From Arenivirga flava (GTDB taxonomy: Bacteria > Actinomycetota > Actinomycetes > Actinomycetales > Microbacteriaceae), in contig NZ_BSUL01000001.1 in NCBI RefSeq assembly GCF_030161575.1, positions 2,585,809 through 2,649,808 on the forward strand: a stretch of DNA of 64,000 nt, read 5' to 3'. How positions within the stretch are numbered: position 1 is the first letter of the stretch; each line of letters begins with the position of its first letter. Both the position numbers and the translations under genes were made by a program. The notes under the pieces are model-generated. The model saw only the letters and a list, made by a program, of their open reading frames with translations, was not told where the DNA came from and did no database searches. Below, one piece after another: positions 17,988 through 29,183 of the stretch.

Positions 17988-18062
17988 ATGCACGCAACGG
18001 AGCGCCAGCGCCGCACCACCGCGAGCCCTGACCGGGCTCGCCGGGAGGCGCGGTCCGCATGA
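17988..18062 (+). pseudogene. 24-codon remnant, probably the two ends of a deleted fruR
   Basis: A short frame, MHATERQRRTTASPDRARRE plus four residues, with a very strong ribosome binding site (GAGGAGGA, 17977-17984) and a stop that overlaps the fruK start (ATGA). DeoR-family fruR genes usually sit at this place and begin with a similar M-x-A-x-E-R-Q motif. The simplest reading is an in-frame deletion that joined the first codons of fruR to its last codons and kept both the start signal and the coupling to fruK. Alternatively it is a true leader peptide. Confidence 0.5.
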
Positions 18063-19039
18063 TCGCCACCCTCACCCTCAACCCGTCGATCGACCGCGAG
18101 CTCGCCGTCCAGGGCGAGCTGGAGCGCGGCGGCGTGCGCGGGTACCGCCGGCTCGGCGACCAGGCCGGCGGCAAGGGCGTCAACGTCGCCCGCGCGGTCG
18201 GCGGTGCGGGGCTCGACGCCGTCGCCATCCTGCCCGCCCCGCCGCACGACCCCTTCCTGCAGCTGCTCGAGGGCGCGTCGATGCGGGTGCACGCGGTGCC
18301 CTCATCCGCTCCCGTGCGCATCAACCTCACGCTCACCGAGCGCGACGGCACCACCACCAAGCTCAACGCGGCGGGGGAGCGCCTCGACCTCGCCGTCGAG
18401 CAGGCGCTCGTCGACGCGCTGCTCCGCGAGGACGACGCGTCGTGGATCGTGCTCGCGGGCTCCCTGCCCGCCGGCAGCGACCCGGCGCTCTACGCCCGGA
18501 TCGTCGCCCGCCTGCGGGCGGCTGCACCCGGCGCGCGAATCGCCGTCGACACGGCCGGCGAGCCGCTCGCCGCGATCGTGCTCGGCGGGTCGCGGGTCGA
18601 CCTCATCAAGCCCAACGCCCACGAACTCGCCGAGCTGCTGGGCGACGCCCGCGAGGGCGACGCGCTCGAGAACGACCCCGACGCCGCGGCCGGGGCCGCG
18701 CGTCAGCTGCTCGACGACCACGACGGCCTCGGCGCCGTGCTGCTGACCCTCGGCGGCGGCGGCGCGGTGCTCGCGACCCGCGACGGCAGCTGGCGCGGAT
18801 CGCATCCGCCCGTCGCCGTGCGCTCCACCGTCGGGGCGGGCGACAGCGCCCTCTCCGGCTACCTCATCGCCGCCGAGCGCGGCCTGCCCGAGCGCGAGCG
18901 CCTCGCCTGGGCGGTCGCCTACGGCGCGGCGGCGGTCACGCTGCCCGGCTCCGAGATCCCCACCATCGACCGCGTGACCCCCGCGCGCGTCACCACCTCC
19001 ACGCTCGCGGTGCCCGCCGTCGAGCCGTCCGAAGGGTAA
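18059..19039 (+). CDS. fruK: 1-phosphofructokinase
   Basis: PfkB-family kinase that phosphorylates fructose 1-phosphate, the product of FruA, to fructose 1,6-bisphosphate. It is 326 residues. The start TLTLNPSIDRE, the GGKGVNVARA motif (about 39-48) and the C-terminal anion hole and catalytic Asp motif VGAGDSALSGY (near 259) are all present. It is translationally coupled to the short upstream frame and followed six bases later by fruA. Confidence 0.95.
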   Translation: MIATLTLNPSIDRELAVQGELERGGVRGYRRLGDQAGGKGVNVARAVGGAGLDAVAILPAPPHDPFLQLLEGASMRVHAVPSSAPVRINLTLTERDGTTTKLNAAGERLDLAVEQALVDALLREDDASWIVLAGSLPAGSDPALYARIVARLRAAAPGARIAVDTAGEPLAAIVLGGSRVDLIKPNAHELAELLGDAREGDALENDPDAAAGAARQLLDDHDGLGAVLLTLGGGGAVLATRDGSWRGSHPPVAVRSTVGAGDSALSGYLIAAERGLPERERLAWAVAYGAAAVTLPGSEIPTIDRVTPARVTTSTLAVPAVEPSEG

Positions 19040-19044
19040 GGCCC

Positions 19045-21027
19045 ATGTCCGCCATCATCACCCCCGCCCTGGTCGTCGTCGACGCCGACCTCGGCGGCGA
19101 CCGCCAGTCGGTCATCCGCGCCCTCGCCGACCGCGTCGTGGCGGCCGGCCGGGCGACCGAGACCGAGTCGCTCTTCGCCGACGCCTGGAAGCGCGAGCAG
19201 CTCACCGACACCGGCGTGCCCGGCGGCCTCGCGATCCCGCACTGCCGCTCCGAGTCGGTGAGCGAGCCGACGCTGGCGTTCGCCCGGCTCTCGAACCCGG
19301 TCGACTTCGGCAGCGCCGACGGCCCCGCCGACCTCGTCTTCCTCATCGCCGCGCCCGCCGGCGCCGACCAGGCGCACCTCGCGCTGCTCTCCAGCCTCGC
19401 CCGCTCGCTCGTCGACCCCGACTACGTGGCGCGCCTGCGCTCGGCCGGCACCCCCGAGGCCGTCGTGGAGCTCGTCGACGAGGCGCTCGCGCCGGAGGAG
19501 GCGGAGACGGCGCCCGCCGCGCCCGCGCCCGCATCCGGCCGTCGCGTCATCGTGGGCGTCACCGCCTGCCCGACCGGCATCGCGCACACCTACATGGCGG
19601 CGGATGCGCTGGTCGCCGCGGGCGAGCGCGCCGGCGTGGACGTGCACATCGAGACGCAGGGCTCCTCGGGCACGAAGCCGCTCGACCCCGCGCTCATCGC
19701 GGCGGCCGACGCCGTCGTCTTCGCGGTCGACGTCGACGTGCGCGACCGAGCCCGCTTCGCCGGCAAGCCGGTCGTGCAGGCGCCCGTCAAGCGCGGCGTC
19801 GACGACCCGGACGGCCTCATCCGCCAGGCGCTCGAGGCGTCCACCGACCCGGCGGCGACGCGCGTGGCCGGATCGGCCGAGGCGTCCGCATCCGCTCCCG
19901 CCGCCAAGGAGAGCGCCGGCGCGGCGGTCAAGCGCTGGCTGCTCACGGGCGTCAGCTACATGATCCCGTTCGTCGCCGGCGGCGGTCTGCTCATCGCGCT
20001 CGGCTTCCTGCTCGCGGGCTTCACCGTCACCGACGACAACCTCGACATCGTGCTCGGCTACTCGCTCTGGAACCTGCCGCCGGACGGGCTCGGCGACTAC
20101 CTCGGCGCCGTCGCCTTCACCATCGGCGGGGCCTCGATGGGCTTCCTCGTCTCCGCCCTGGCCGGGTACATCGCCTACGCGATGGCCGACCGCCCGGGCA
20201 TCGCCCCCGGCTTCGTCGCCGGCGCGATCGCCGCGACCATGGGTGCGGGCTTCCTCGGCGGCATCGTCGGCGGTCTGCTCGCCGGTGCGACGGCGTGGGC
20301 GCTAGGACGCCTGAACGTCGCCCGCTTCCTGCGCGGCCTCATGCCGGTCGTCATCATCCCGCTCCTCGGCTCGATCGTCGCCTCCGGCCTGCTGCTGCTC
20401 GTGCTCGGCGGCCCGATCGCCGGTCTCACGACGCTGCTCAACGACTTCCTGTCGGGCCTCAGCGGCACCGGCGCGGTCCTGCTCGGCCTCATCCTCGGCA
20501 CCATGATGGCGTTCGACCTCGGCGGCCCCGTCAACAAGGTCGCCTACTCCTTCGCCGTCGCCGGCCTCGGCGCGGGCTCGCTCGAGAACCAGGCGCCGTG
20601 GATCATCATGGCCGCGGTCATGGGCGCCGGCATGGTGCCGCCGCTCGCGATGGCCCTCGCCTCGCTCGTCGCGCCGCGCCTGTTCACCCCGGTCGAGCGC
20701 GAGAACGGCAAGGCGGCCTGGCTGCTCGGCGCCGCGTTCATCTCCGAGGGCGCGATCCCGTTCGCGGTCGCCGACGTGTTCCGCGTCATCCCGGCCTCGA
20801 TCGTCGGCTCGGCCGTCACCGGCGCCATGCTCATGGGCTTCGGCGTCACGTCGCAGGCCCCGCACGGCGGCATCTTCGTGTTCTTCGCGATGAACAACTT
20901 CCCGCTGTTCGCCCTCTCGGTCGTCGTCGGCGCCGTCATCACGGCGGGCCTCGTGATCGTGCTCAAGGCGTTCGTGCGCCGCAGCGCCCCCGTCGCGGCC
21001 GCCCAGCCGGAGGCCGTGGCCGTCTGA
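19045..21027 (+). CDS. fruA: PTS fructose transporter, EIIA-EIIB-EIIC fusion
   Basis: A 660-residue fructose permease that takes up fructose as fructose 1-phosphate. The EIIA domain (1 to about 145) carries the phosphorylated His in GGLAIPHCRSE. A linker rich in Ala, Glu and Pro leads to EIIB (about 167-265) with the active Cys in VTACPTGIAHTYMAADAL. EIIC fills the rest, with about eight to ten helices and the motifs GGPVNKVAYSFAV and ISEGAIPFAVADV. EI and HPr are not in the window. A perfect GC palindrome follows the stop. Confidence 0.95.
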   Translation: MSAIITPALVVVDADLGGDRQSVIRALADRVVAAGRATETESLFADAWKREQLTDTGVPGGLAIPHCRSESVSEPTLAFARLSNPVDFGSADGPADLVFLIAAPAGADQAHLALLSSLARSLVDPDYVARLRSAGTPEAVVELVDEALAPEEAETAPAAPAPASGRRVIVGVTACPTGIAHTYMAADALVAAGERAGVDVHIETQGSSGTKPLDPALIAAADAVVFAVDVDVRDRARFAGKPVVQAPVKRGVDDPDGLIRQALEASTDPAATRVAGSAEASASAPAAKESAGAAVKRWLLTGVSYMIPFVAGGGLLIALGFLLAGFTVTDDNLDIVLGYSLWNLPPDGLGDYLGAVAFTIGGASMGFLVSALAGYIAYAMADRPGIAPGFVAGAIAATMGAGFLGGIVGGLLAGATAWALGRLNVARFLRGLMPVVIIPLLGSIVASGLLLLVLGGPIAGLTTLLNDFLSGLSGTGAVLLGLILGTMMAFDLGGPVNKVAYSFAVAGLGAGSLENQAPWIIMAAVMGAGMVPPLAMALASLVAPRLFTPVERENGKAAWLLGAAFISEGAIPFAVADVFRVIPASIVGSAVTGAMLMGFGVTSQAPHGGIFVFFAMNNFPLFALSVVVGAVITAGLVIVLKAFVRRSAPVAAAQPEAVAV

Positions 21028-21030
21028 CCT

Positions 21031-21048
21031 CGGGGCGCCGGCGCCCCG
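21031..21048 (+). terminator. GC palindrome after fruA
   Basis: A perfect 18-base inverted repeat, CGGGGCGCCGGCGCCCCG, begins three bases after the fruA stop. It has no T-tract, which is common for terminators in such genomes; termination itself is inferred from position. Confidence 0.5.
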
Positions 21049-21241
21049 CGGCTCCGCTCCCGCAGCGGATGCGCGCCCCCGTCGAACCGATCGCAGCGGA
21101 TACTCCGATCGGCTCGGCGGGGGCGTTCGCGTGCCGGGCTCGTCCGGGCTCGTCCGGGCTCGTCCGGGTGCGGGGATGCCGGTCCGCTCGCACCGGTGGT
21201 CGCGTCCGCCACGCCGCGCATCCGCACCCCTGCTTCCCTGA

Positions 21242-21692
21242 TCCCGAATGACGGAGTCCAGCGGGCGCACGACCGTGCATCCGCCGTCCCTGGACTCCGC
21301 CGCCACTGCATCTCCGTCATCCGGGACAGGGACCGACGCGGCGCACCCGCGGAGCGACGGGCTGGTGGGAGGGACGAGCGGATGCGGCGCTGCAGCGTGC
21401 GGCGGAACCGCAGCTGTCCCCTCGAGGTCGGGGCATGCGTGCGCGTTGCCGGTCGTCCCGCCGCGGTGCCAGCACATGCTGCTCCTGTGGTACCGGAGAG
21501 CGGAACATGCCCCGTCGACCGGCACGGGCGTTCCGAGGCGAGCACCTCGAGCCCCTGACGCCGCAGCGGTGCGAGTCGTGGCGGCTGCGCCCCACACGCA
21601 CCCGCCACGTCTCGCACCGCTGCGACCGCCCGACCGGGCCGAGCCCGATCGAGCAGAGCCCGATCGAGCAGAGCCCGATCGAGCAGAGCCCG
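21242..21692. repeat. Three different long palindromes plus a 15-bp tandem repeat
   Basis: The 720-base gap between fruA and galK holds no convincing gene. It contains three unrelated imperfect palindromes in a row: 21242-21326 (outer arms TCCCGAATGACGGAG, 14 of 15 matched), 21426-21519 (arms GGGGCATG and CATGCCCC, with further inner matches) and 21562-21624 (23-base arms with a single mismatch, beginning CGCAGCGGTGCGAG). A 15-bp unit, GAGCCCGATCGAGCA, then repeats 3.5 times at 21641-21692. Near 21140 the unit GGGCTCGTCC repeats three times. The arms end sharply, as in mobile palindromic elements. Confidence 0.75.
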
Positions 21693-21749
21693 CCCGAGCT
21701 TCGAGCGTCCCGGGCGCCGAGCCTCTGGCCGCTCGGCGCCGGGAAGCGT

Positions 21750-22886
<1,137 letters not shown>

Positions 22887-22902
22887 GCGGTTCTCCAAGC
22901 GG

Positions 22903-23034
22903 GACGAGCGGATGCGGTCGGCTGGCGCCGCGCGGGACGAGCGGATGCGGGGCGCCGGGGCCCCGGCCGACGAGCGGATGCGGTCGGCTGACGCAGCGCG
23001 GGACGAGCGGATGCGGTCGGCTGACGCAGCGCGC
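22903..23034. repeat. 33-bp tandem repeat, four units, between galT and galK
   Basis: The unit starts with GACGAGCGGATGCG at 22903, 22936, 22969 and 23002, an exact 33-base period. Units 1, 3 and 4 continue with GTCGGCTG; unit 2 is diverged after the conserved start. The period is a multiple of three and the repeat is open in the galK frame, but it lies after the galT stop and before the galK ATG, so it is most likely untranslated leader or spacer. It contains four copies of the GGATGCG motif that is frequent throughout the window. Confidence 0.8.
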
Positions 23035-23082
23035 GTGCGCACGCCGCGCGCGGCGCAGCACGGCCGGCCGCCCGCATCCGCA

Positions 23083-24167
23083 TCACAGCACCTCCCGCAG
23101 CCGCGCCGCGGTCTGCTCGGGCACGAGGTCGCCGACCCAGGCGCCCATGGCGGCCTCCGACCCGGCGAGGAACTTGAGCTTGTGCTCGGCGCGCCGCGGC
23201 GACGTGATCTCGAGGTGCAGCCGCACGGTGCCGCGGTGCGCGACGGGCGCCTGGTGCCAGGCGGCGATGTACGGCGTGGGGTCCGGGTAGAGCGCGTCGA
23301 TGCCGCGCAGCAGCCGCGGATAGAACTCCGCCAGCTCGTCGCGCTCGGCGTCGTCGAGGCCGGCGAGGTCGGGGACGTGGCGGTGCGGCAGCAGGTGCAC
23401 CTCGAGGGCCAGCGCGCCGCGAACGGCACGAAGGCGGTGAAGTGCTCGCCGCGGATCAGCACGCGGTCGGAGGCCTGCTCCCGCTCGAGCAGCTGCTGGA
23501 ACAGATCGGGGCCGACGCGCTCGATCGAGCGCAGCAGCTGCTGGGTGCGCGGGGTCACGTACGGGTACGCGTAGATCTGCCCGTGCGGGTGGTGCAGCGT
23601 GACGCCGATCGCCTCGCCGCGGTTCTCGAACGGGAACACCTGGGCCACGCCGGGCAGCGCGCTGAGCGCCTCGGTGCGGTGGGCCCAGGCTTCGATGATG
23701 GTGCGGATGCGCGTCGTCGGCAGGCTCGCGACGCTGCCGTCGTGCGCGGGCGAGAAGCAGACGACCTCGCAGCGGCCGACGGACTCCAGCGAGCGCTCGA
23801 ATCCGATCTCCTCGACGCCCTCGACGCCGTGGTGCGCGGGGCCGAAGGAGGGCGAGCGGTTCTCGAAGACGACGACGTCGTAGTCGTCGGGCACCTCGCT
23901 GGGGTTGCTGGCGGTCTGCGGAGCGAGCGGGTCGAGCTCGGCCGGCGGCAGGTGGGCGCGGTTCGAGCGCGCGGCTGCGACGGTGATCCACTCGCCGGTG
24001 AGCACGTCCTGGCGCATGTGGGCGGTCGCGGGGCGCGGGTCGAGCTCGCGCGCATCGGCCGCGCGGTCGACCGGGCGCTCGCTGCCGGCGTCGTCGAAGT
24101 AGATGATGTCGCGCCCGTCGGCGAGCCTGTCGGCGATGATGCGGATGCCCGCAGCAGTGGTGGTCAC
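23083..24167 (-). CDS. galT: Galactose-1-phosphate uridylyltransferase (apparent frameshift)
   Basis: Transfers UMP from UDP-glucose to galactose 1-phosphate. The active-site motif HHPHGQIYAYP is intact, as is the N-terminal RQDVLTGEWITVAAARSNRAHLP region. The frame breaks at the G3 run at 23406-23408 (CCC on the coding strand): one extra C links FVPFAARWP to LEVHLLPHRHVPDLAGL in the next frame, giving about 361 residues. GTG 24167 is chosen as start because a -10-like TATGCT ends six bases upstream with a -35-like TTGCGT 18 bases before it, so the mRNA is likely leaderless. It diverges from the aldose epimerase gene. Confidence 0.9.
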
Positions 24168-24202
24168 CCGCGCAGCATACGATCGAAAACGCTCAGAACG
24201 CA
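24168..24202 (-). promoter_or_regulatory. galT promoter (leaderless type)
   Basis: On the minus strand, TTGCGT and TATGCT are spaced by 18 bases, and the -10 box ends six bases before the GTG of galT. The spacer is unusually AT-rich (CGTTTTCGATCG). Any regulator of the galactose genes would be expected to bind here; none is visible in the window. Confidence 0.5.
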
Positions 24203-24281
24203 AAGTTCCGCATCATCCGCTTCGACGCTAGCGTGGTGTCGGATGCGCGGAGCCGCCGCGCAGGCGTCGAAGGAGCCCCGC

Positions 24282-25205
24282 ATGATCCCCGCCACCGGCG
24301 AGCAGTACCTGCTCTCCCGCACCGCATCCGATGGCCGCCGCTGGAGCGCCATCGTCACCGAGGTCGCGGCCGGCCTGCGCCACCTCGCCGTCGACGGCCT
24401 CGAGCTCGTGGAGACGTTCCCCGAGTCGTCGCAGCCGCCGTCGGGCATGGGCATCACCCTCGCGCCGTGGCCGAACCGCGTCGAGGACTCCCGCTGGACC
24501 CACGAGGGCGAGACCCTGCAGCTCGACATCACCGAGCCGAAGACCGGAAGCGCCCTGCACGGCCTGCTGCGCTTCCAGCCCTACCGCGTCGTCGACCAGG
24601 ACGAGTCGTCGATCACGCTCGTCGCCCGCATCCACCCGCAGCACGGCTGGCCCTTCACCCTCGATATCGAGGCGCGCTACGCGCTCGGCGACGAGGGACT
24701 CACCGTCACCTACACGGCCCGCAACCTCTCGGGCGAGCGCGCGCCGGTGGCGTTCGGCACGCATCCGTTCTTCCGCCTCGGTGCGACGCCGAAGGCCGAG
24801 CTGGTCGTGACCGTGCCGGCGGACCTCCGCTACGCCGTCGACGAGCGCCTCATCCCGACGGGCACCGTCGCGGTCGACGGCGGCTACGACCTGCGCGCCG
24901 GCAAGGCGCTCGGCGAGCTGAGCCTCGACGACGCCTTCGGCGGACTCGCGGTGCAGGACGGTCGCACGGTCACCACCGTCGCCGGCCCCGACGGTGTGCT
25001 CGACCTCTGGCAGGAGCAGGTCTTCGGGTGGATCCAGGTCTACACGACCGAGACCTTCCCGACCGCCGACGGCCCCGAGCTCGCCATCGCGATCGAGCCG
25101 ATGACCGCGCCGCCGAACGCGCTCAACACCGGCGAGGGCCTGCAGTGGCTCGAGCCCGGCGAGCGCTTCGCGGCCAGCTGGGGCGTGGGCTACACCGCCG
25201 GGTGA
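24282..25205 (+). CDS. Aldose 1-epimerase family protein
   Basis: A 307-residue galactose mutarotase-like enzyme that interconverts alpha and beta anomers, the step before GalK. The fold signature is seen in LAPWPNRVEDSRW, the catalytic His pair region GSALHGLLRF and AFGTHPFFRLG, and the acidic ETFPTADGPELAIAIEPMT near the end. GAAGGAG sits six bases before the ATG. It diverges from galT-galK across a short shared promoter region, completing a local galactose catabolism set. Confidence 0.88.
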   Translation: MIPATGEQYLLSRTASDGRRWSAIVTEVAAGLRHLAVDGLELVETFPESSQPPSGMGITLAPWPNRVEDSRWTHEGETLQLDITEPKTGSALHGLLRFQPYRVVDQDESSITLVARIHPQHGWPFTLDIEARYALGDEGLTVTYTARNLSGERAPVAFGTHPFFRLGATPKAELVVTVPADLRYAVDERLIPTGTVAVDGGYDLRAGKALGELSLDDAFGGLAVQDGRTVTTVAGPDGVLDLWQEQVFGWIQVYTTETFPTADGPELAIAIEPMTAPPNALNTGEGLQWLEPGERFAASWGVGYTAG

Positions 25206-25209
25206 CCAC

Positions 25210-25257
25210 CGAGCGGATGCGGGGGACAGCACCATGGTGCGCCCCCGCATCCGCTCG
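25210..25257 (+). terminator. 16-bp perfect hairpin built on the GAGCGGATGCG motif
   Basis: CGAGCGGATGCGGGGG (25210-25225) pairs perfectly with 25242-25257 around a 16-base loop, just after the epimerase stop. Strong hairpin, no T-tract. Confidence 0.65.
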
Positions 25258-25271
25258 TTAGCGTCGAAGGC

Positions 25272-25547
25272 ATGAGCCAGTACCAGTCCTCGACCGTCGC
25301 CCCGAGCCGGGGCCTCTCCATCGCCAGCCTCGTCGTCGCCCTCGCATCGGTGCTCTTCGGCTGGACCTTCATCGCCCCGATCGCCGCGTTCGTGCTCGGC
25401 ATCATGGGCCTGCGCCGCGAGCCCGAGGGACGTGGCCTGGCCTGGGCCGGCATCGTCGTCAGCGCGCTGGTGCTCTTCGGCTGGGTCCTCATCGCGCTCG
25501 CGTTCGCCTTCGGCGCGGTCGCGCTGCCGTTCCTGTTCTTCGTCTGA
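25272..25547 (+). CDS. Small DUF4190-type membrane protein
   Basis: A 91-residue protein with two helices (SIASLVVALASVLFGWTFIA continuing into FVLGIMGL, and GLAWAGIVVSALVLFGWVLI) in the order typical of DUF4190, plus a hydrophobic C-terminal tail. The motif LGIMGLRREPEGRGLAWAGIV is characteristic. A -10-like TAGCGT ends seven bases before the ATG, consistent with a leaderless message. Function unknown. Confidence 0.75.
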   Translation: MSQYQSSTVAPSRGLSIASLVVALASVLFGWTFIAPIAAFVLGIMGLRREPEGRGLAWAGIVVSALVLFGWVLIALAFAFGAVALPFLFFV

Positions 25548-25635
25548 GCGCCGCCGCGGTGCGCGCGTGGTGCGCCGGCTCGCGTTGCGCCGGGCCGCGG
25601 TGCGCGCACCGCGTTGCGCCGGGCCGCAACCCCAC

Positions 25636-25998
25636 GACTCAGCACCGCGGCGACAACTCGGCACCGAAGACCGTGCTGACTTGTCGCGATGGTGCTGAGT
25701 TGTGTCGCGGGCGAGCCGGCGCCGCGCGCGGTCGAGCCGTTGCCGCGCGCAGACGAGCTGGTGCCGCGCGCAGACGAGTCGATGCTCCCCGCAACTCAGC
25801 ACCGCGGCGACAACTCGGCCCCGAAGACGGTGCTGACTTGTCGCGACGGTGCTGAGTTGTGGCGCGGTCGAGCTGGTGCCGCGCGCGGTCGTGCTGGTGA
25901 CGTGCGGAGACGAGTCGGTGCTGCCCGCGCGACTCAGCACCGCGGCGACATCTCGGCCCCGAAGACGGTGCTGACTTGTCGCGACGGTGCTGAGTTGT
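25636..25998. repeat. Palindrome family A, locus 2 (three copies) with 21-bp repeats
   Basis: Copies at 25636-25703, 25792-25860 and 25931-25998. Arms such as ACTCAGCACCGCGGCGACAA face GTCGCGATGGTGCTGAGT with a few mismatches, around a short loop. Between the palindromes lie 21-bp direct repeats with the core CGAGCTGGTGCCGCGCGC (unit starts at 25730, 25751 and 25772, and again after 25860). This locus uses ACC where locus 3 uses ATC, and the change is matched in both arms. No gene is seen from 25548 to 26105. Confidence 0.88.
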
Positions 25999-26003
25999 GG
26001 CGC

Positions 26004-26105
26004 GGTCGAGCTGGTGCCGCGCGCGGTCGAGCTGGTGCCGCGCGCCGTCGAGCCGGGGCCGCGCGCGGACGAAACGGGGCCGCGCGCGGTCGAGTCGGCG
26101 CCGCG
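26004..26105. repeat. 21-bp tandem repeat, five units
   Basis: Units with the core GGTCGAGCTGGTGCCGCGC begin at 26004, 26025, 26046, 26067 and 26088 and run into the stop codon of the HNH gene. They are the same family as the 21-bp units between the neighbouring palindromes. Confidence 0.8.
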
Positions 26106-26864
26106 TCAGTACTCGAGGGTCGACAGGTACGCGGGCTGCTCCGGGCACGTCTCGAGGACTCGGGCGATCGCGTCGCGCTCGGCCGGCACGACCCAGAGGC
26201 CGTAGGCCGCCTTCACGGAGACCTGCCGTGCCACGTACTCGCAGCGGATGCCCTTCGACGGCGGCAGCCAGGTGGCCGCGTCGCCCGAGCCCTTGGCCGA
26301 GTTCGTCGGACCGTCGACCGCCAGCAGGTTGAGCGGATCGTTGGCGAGCGCCACCCGGTCCTCCTGCGCGAGCTGCTGCGCTCCGGTGCGCCAGGCGTTC
26401 TGGAGCGCCACGACGTGGTCGATCTGCACGGCCGTCGAGGTGTCCTGCCCGCGCACGAAGGCGATCGTCTCGCCCGTGTAGGGGTCGCGCAGCTCACCGC
26501 CGAGCACCCGGCAGCCGCCCGGTGCGTCGATGCTGGTCAGGTCGCGGGCGAGCACGTCGTTGCGGGTGTCGCAGCCGTTGCGGTCCACGTCGAGCCAGGC
26601 CGTGCCGAATCCTCCCTCGCGGTCGTACCCGGTCGCGGGGGCCGGCCCCTTCACCTCGAGGGCTGCCAGCGCCTCGACCGCGGTGAGCCCGCTCGGATGG
26701 GCCGGGGCGAGCGCGACGGGAGCGGATGCGGGCGGTTGCCCCGTCGAGGCGCCGCCGAGTTCCAGCCCACCCAGCTGCGTCGCCAGCAGCACGACGAGCG
26801 CGACGGCGCCCACGAGCGCGGCGGGGATCGCGGCGCCGCGCCGCCGCCGGGCCGAGCGGCTCAT
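26106..26864 (-). CDS. Secreted or anchored HNH endonuclease-like protein (DUF1524)
   Basis: A 252-residue protein with a basic N-terminus and one hydrophobic segment (IPAALVGAVALVVLLATQLG), so it is exported or membrane-anchored. The DUF1524/HNH core follows: VQIDHVVALQNAWRTGAQ with the catalytic His, then NDPLNLLAVDGPTNSAKG and the Cys-containing end. This group is widespread in actinobacteria and is generally assumed to be an extracellular nuclease; its role is not established. The ATG at 26864 overlaps the stop of the upstream YhhN gene (ATGA). Confidence 0.82.
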   Translation of the reverse strand: MSRSARRRRGAAIPAALVGAVALVVLLATQLGGLELGGASTGQPPASAPVALAPAHPSGLTAVEALAALEVKGPAPATGYDREGGFGTAWLDVDRNGCDTRNDVLARDLTSIDAPGGCRVLGGELRDPYTGETIAFVRGQDTSTAVQIDHVVALQNAWRTGAQQLAQEDRVALANDPLNLLAVDGPTNSAKGSGDAATWLPPSKGIRCEYVARQVSVKAAYGLWVVPAERDAIARVLETCPEQPAYLSTLEY

Positions 26865-27538
26865 CCCGCGGACCGCCCGGCGGTGCGGGCACGCCGCAGG
26901 TCGAGTCGCAGCACGCCCCAGGCGAGCAGCGCCTGCGCGGCGCAGTAGGTCGCCATCGTGACGATGTGCACGGCCGACCGATCCCATCCGGGCACGAACT
27001 TCGCGACCGCCAGCAGCGCATCCGAGACCACGAAGCTCGCGCCGCCGAGGGCGAGCACGAGCCCGCCGCGCGCCGCGACCGCGCCCATCGCGCAGAGCAC
27101 GGCGCCGTAGACGGCGAGCGCCGGCAGCAGCGCCCCGAGGCTCGGGCCGAGCAGCGCGAGCAGGCCCGCGAACGCCGCGAGGTACAGGGCGACCGGCAGG
27201 AGCAGCGGCCGGCCGGTGGTGCGCGGCAGCAGCAGCGACAGGTAGAGGGCCTGCGCCACGAGGAAGCAGGCGACCCCGCCGAGGAAGGCGTCGGGCAGCA
27301 TGAGCAGCAGATCCCCGGCGAAGGACGCGCCGAGCGCGGCGAGCAGCAGCGCCGGAGGCCGGCGCCCCGGGACCGCCGCGAGCACGGCCGCCGTCAACAG
27401 CGGCACGATCGCGGCCTTCGTGGCCAGGTTCAGCGCCTCGGGCATGCCCGGCAGCAGGCTCACGAGGTGCGCGAGCGAGGCGATCGCGAACGCCGCCGAG
27501 GCGGGCGTGAGCGCTCGGGGCGCGGCGGTCGTCGTCAC
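26861..27538 (-). CDS. YhhN family membrane protein (lysoplasmalogenase-like)
   Basis: A 225-residue protein with about eight helices and the YhhN signature GASFAGDLLLMLPDAFLGG followed by CFLVAQALYLSLLL. Some members hydrolyse lysoplasmalogens; the activity here is inference. GTG 27538 is preferred because TACAGT ends seven bases upstream on the minus strand, as in other leaderless starts; the open frame further upstream runs through the tRNA gene and is not coding. It is coupled to the HNH gene. Confidence 0.82.
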   Translation of the reverse strand: MTTTAAPRALTPASAAFAIASLAHLVSLLPGMPEALNLATKAAIVPLLTAAVLAAVPGRRPPALLLAALGASFAGDLLLMLPDAFLGGVACFLVAQALYLSLLLPRTTGRPLLLPVALYLAAFAGLLALLGPSLGALLPALAVYGAVLCAMGAVAARGGLVLALGGASFVVSDALLAVAKFVPGWDRSAVHIVTMATYCAAQALLAWGVLRLDLRRARTAGRSAG

Positions 27539-27604
27539 GAGCTCGACTGTAGGGCCGACCACCGACGGCGGCCGCGCCCCGCGCCGCCTAGGATGGTGCC
27601 GGTC

Positions 27605-29132
<1,528 letters not shown>

Positions 29133-29147
29133 GCTGCAGCACGCGAT

Positions 29148-29178
29148 GAAGGGCCGGACCCGTCGGGTCCGGCCCTTC
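29148..29178. terminator. Bidirectional terminator hairpin between argG and GT39 gene
   Basis: AAGGGCCGGACCC (29149-29161) pairs perfectly with 29165-29177 around a three-base loop. Because the A and T ends flank the stem, it can serve argG on the plus strand and the convergent gene on the minus strand. Confidence 0.85.
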
Positions 29179-29183
29179 GCCGC

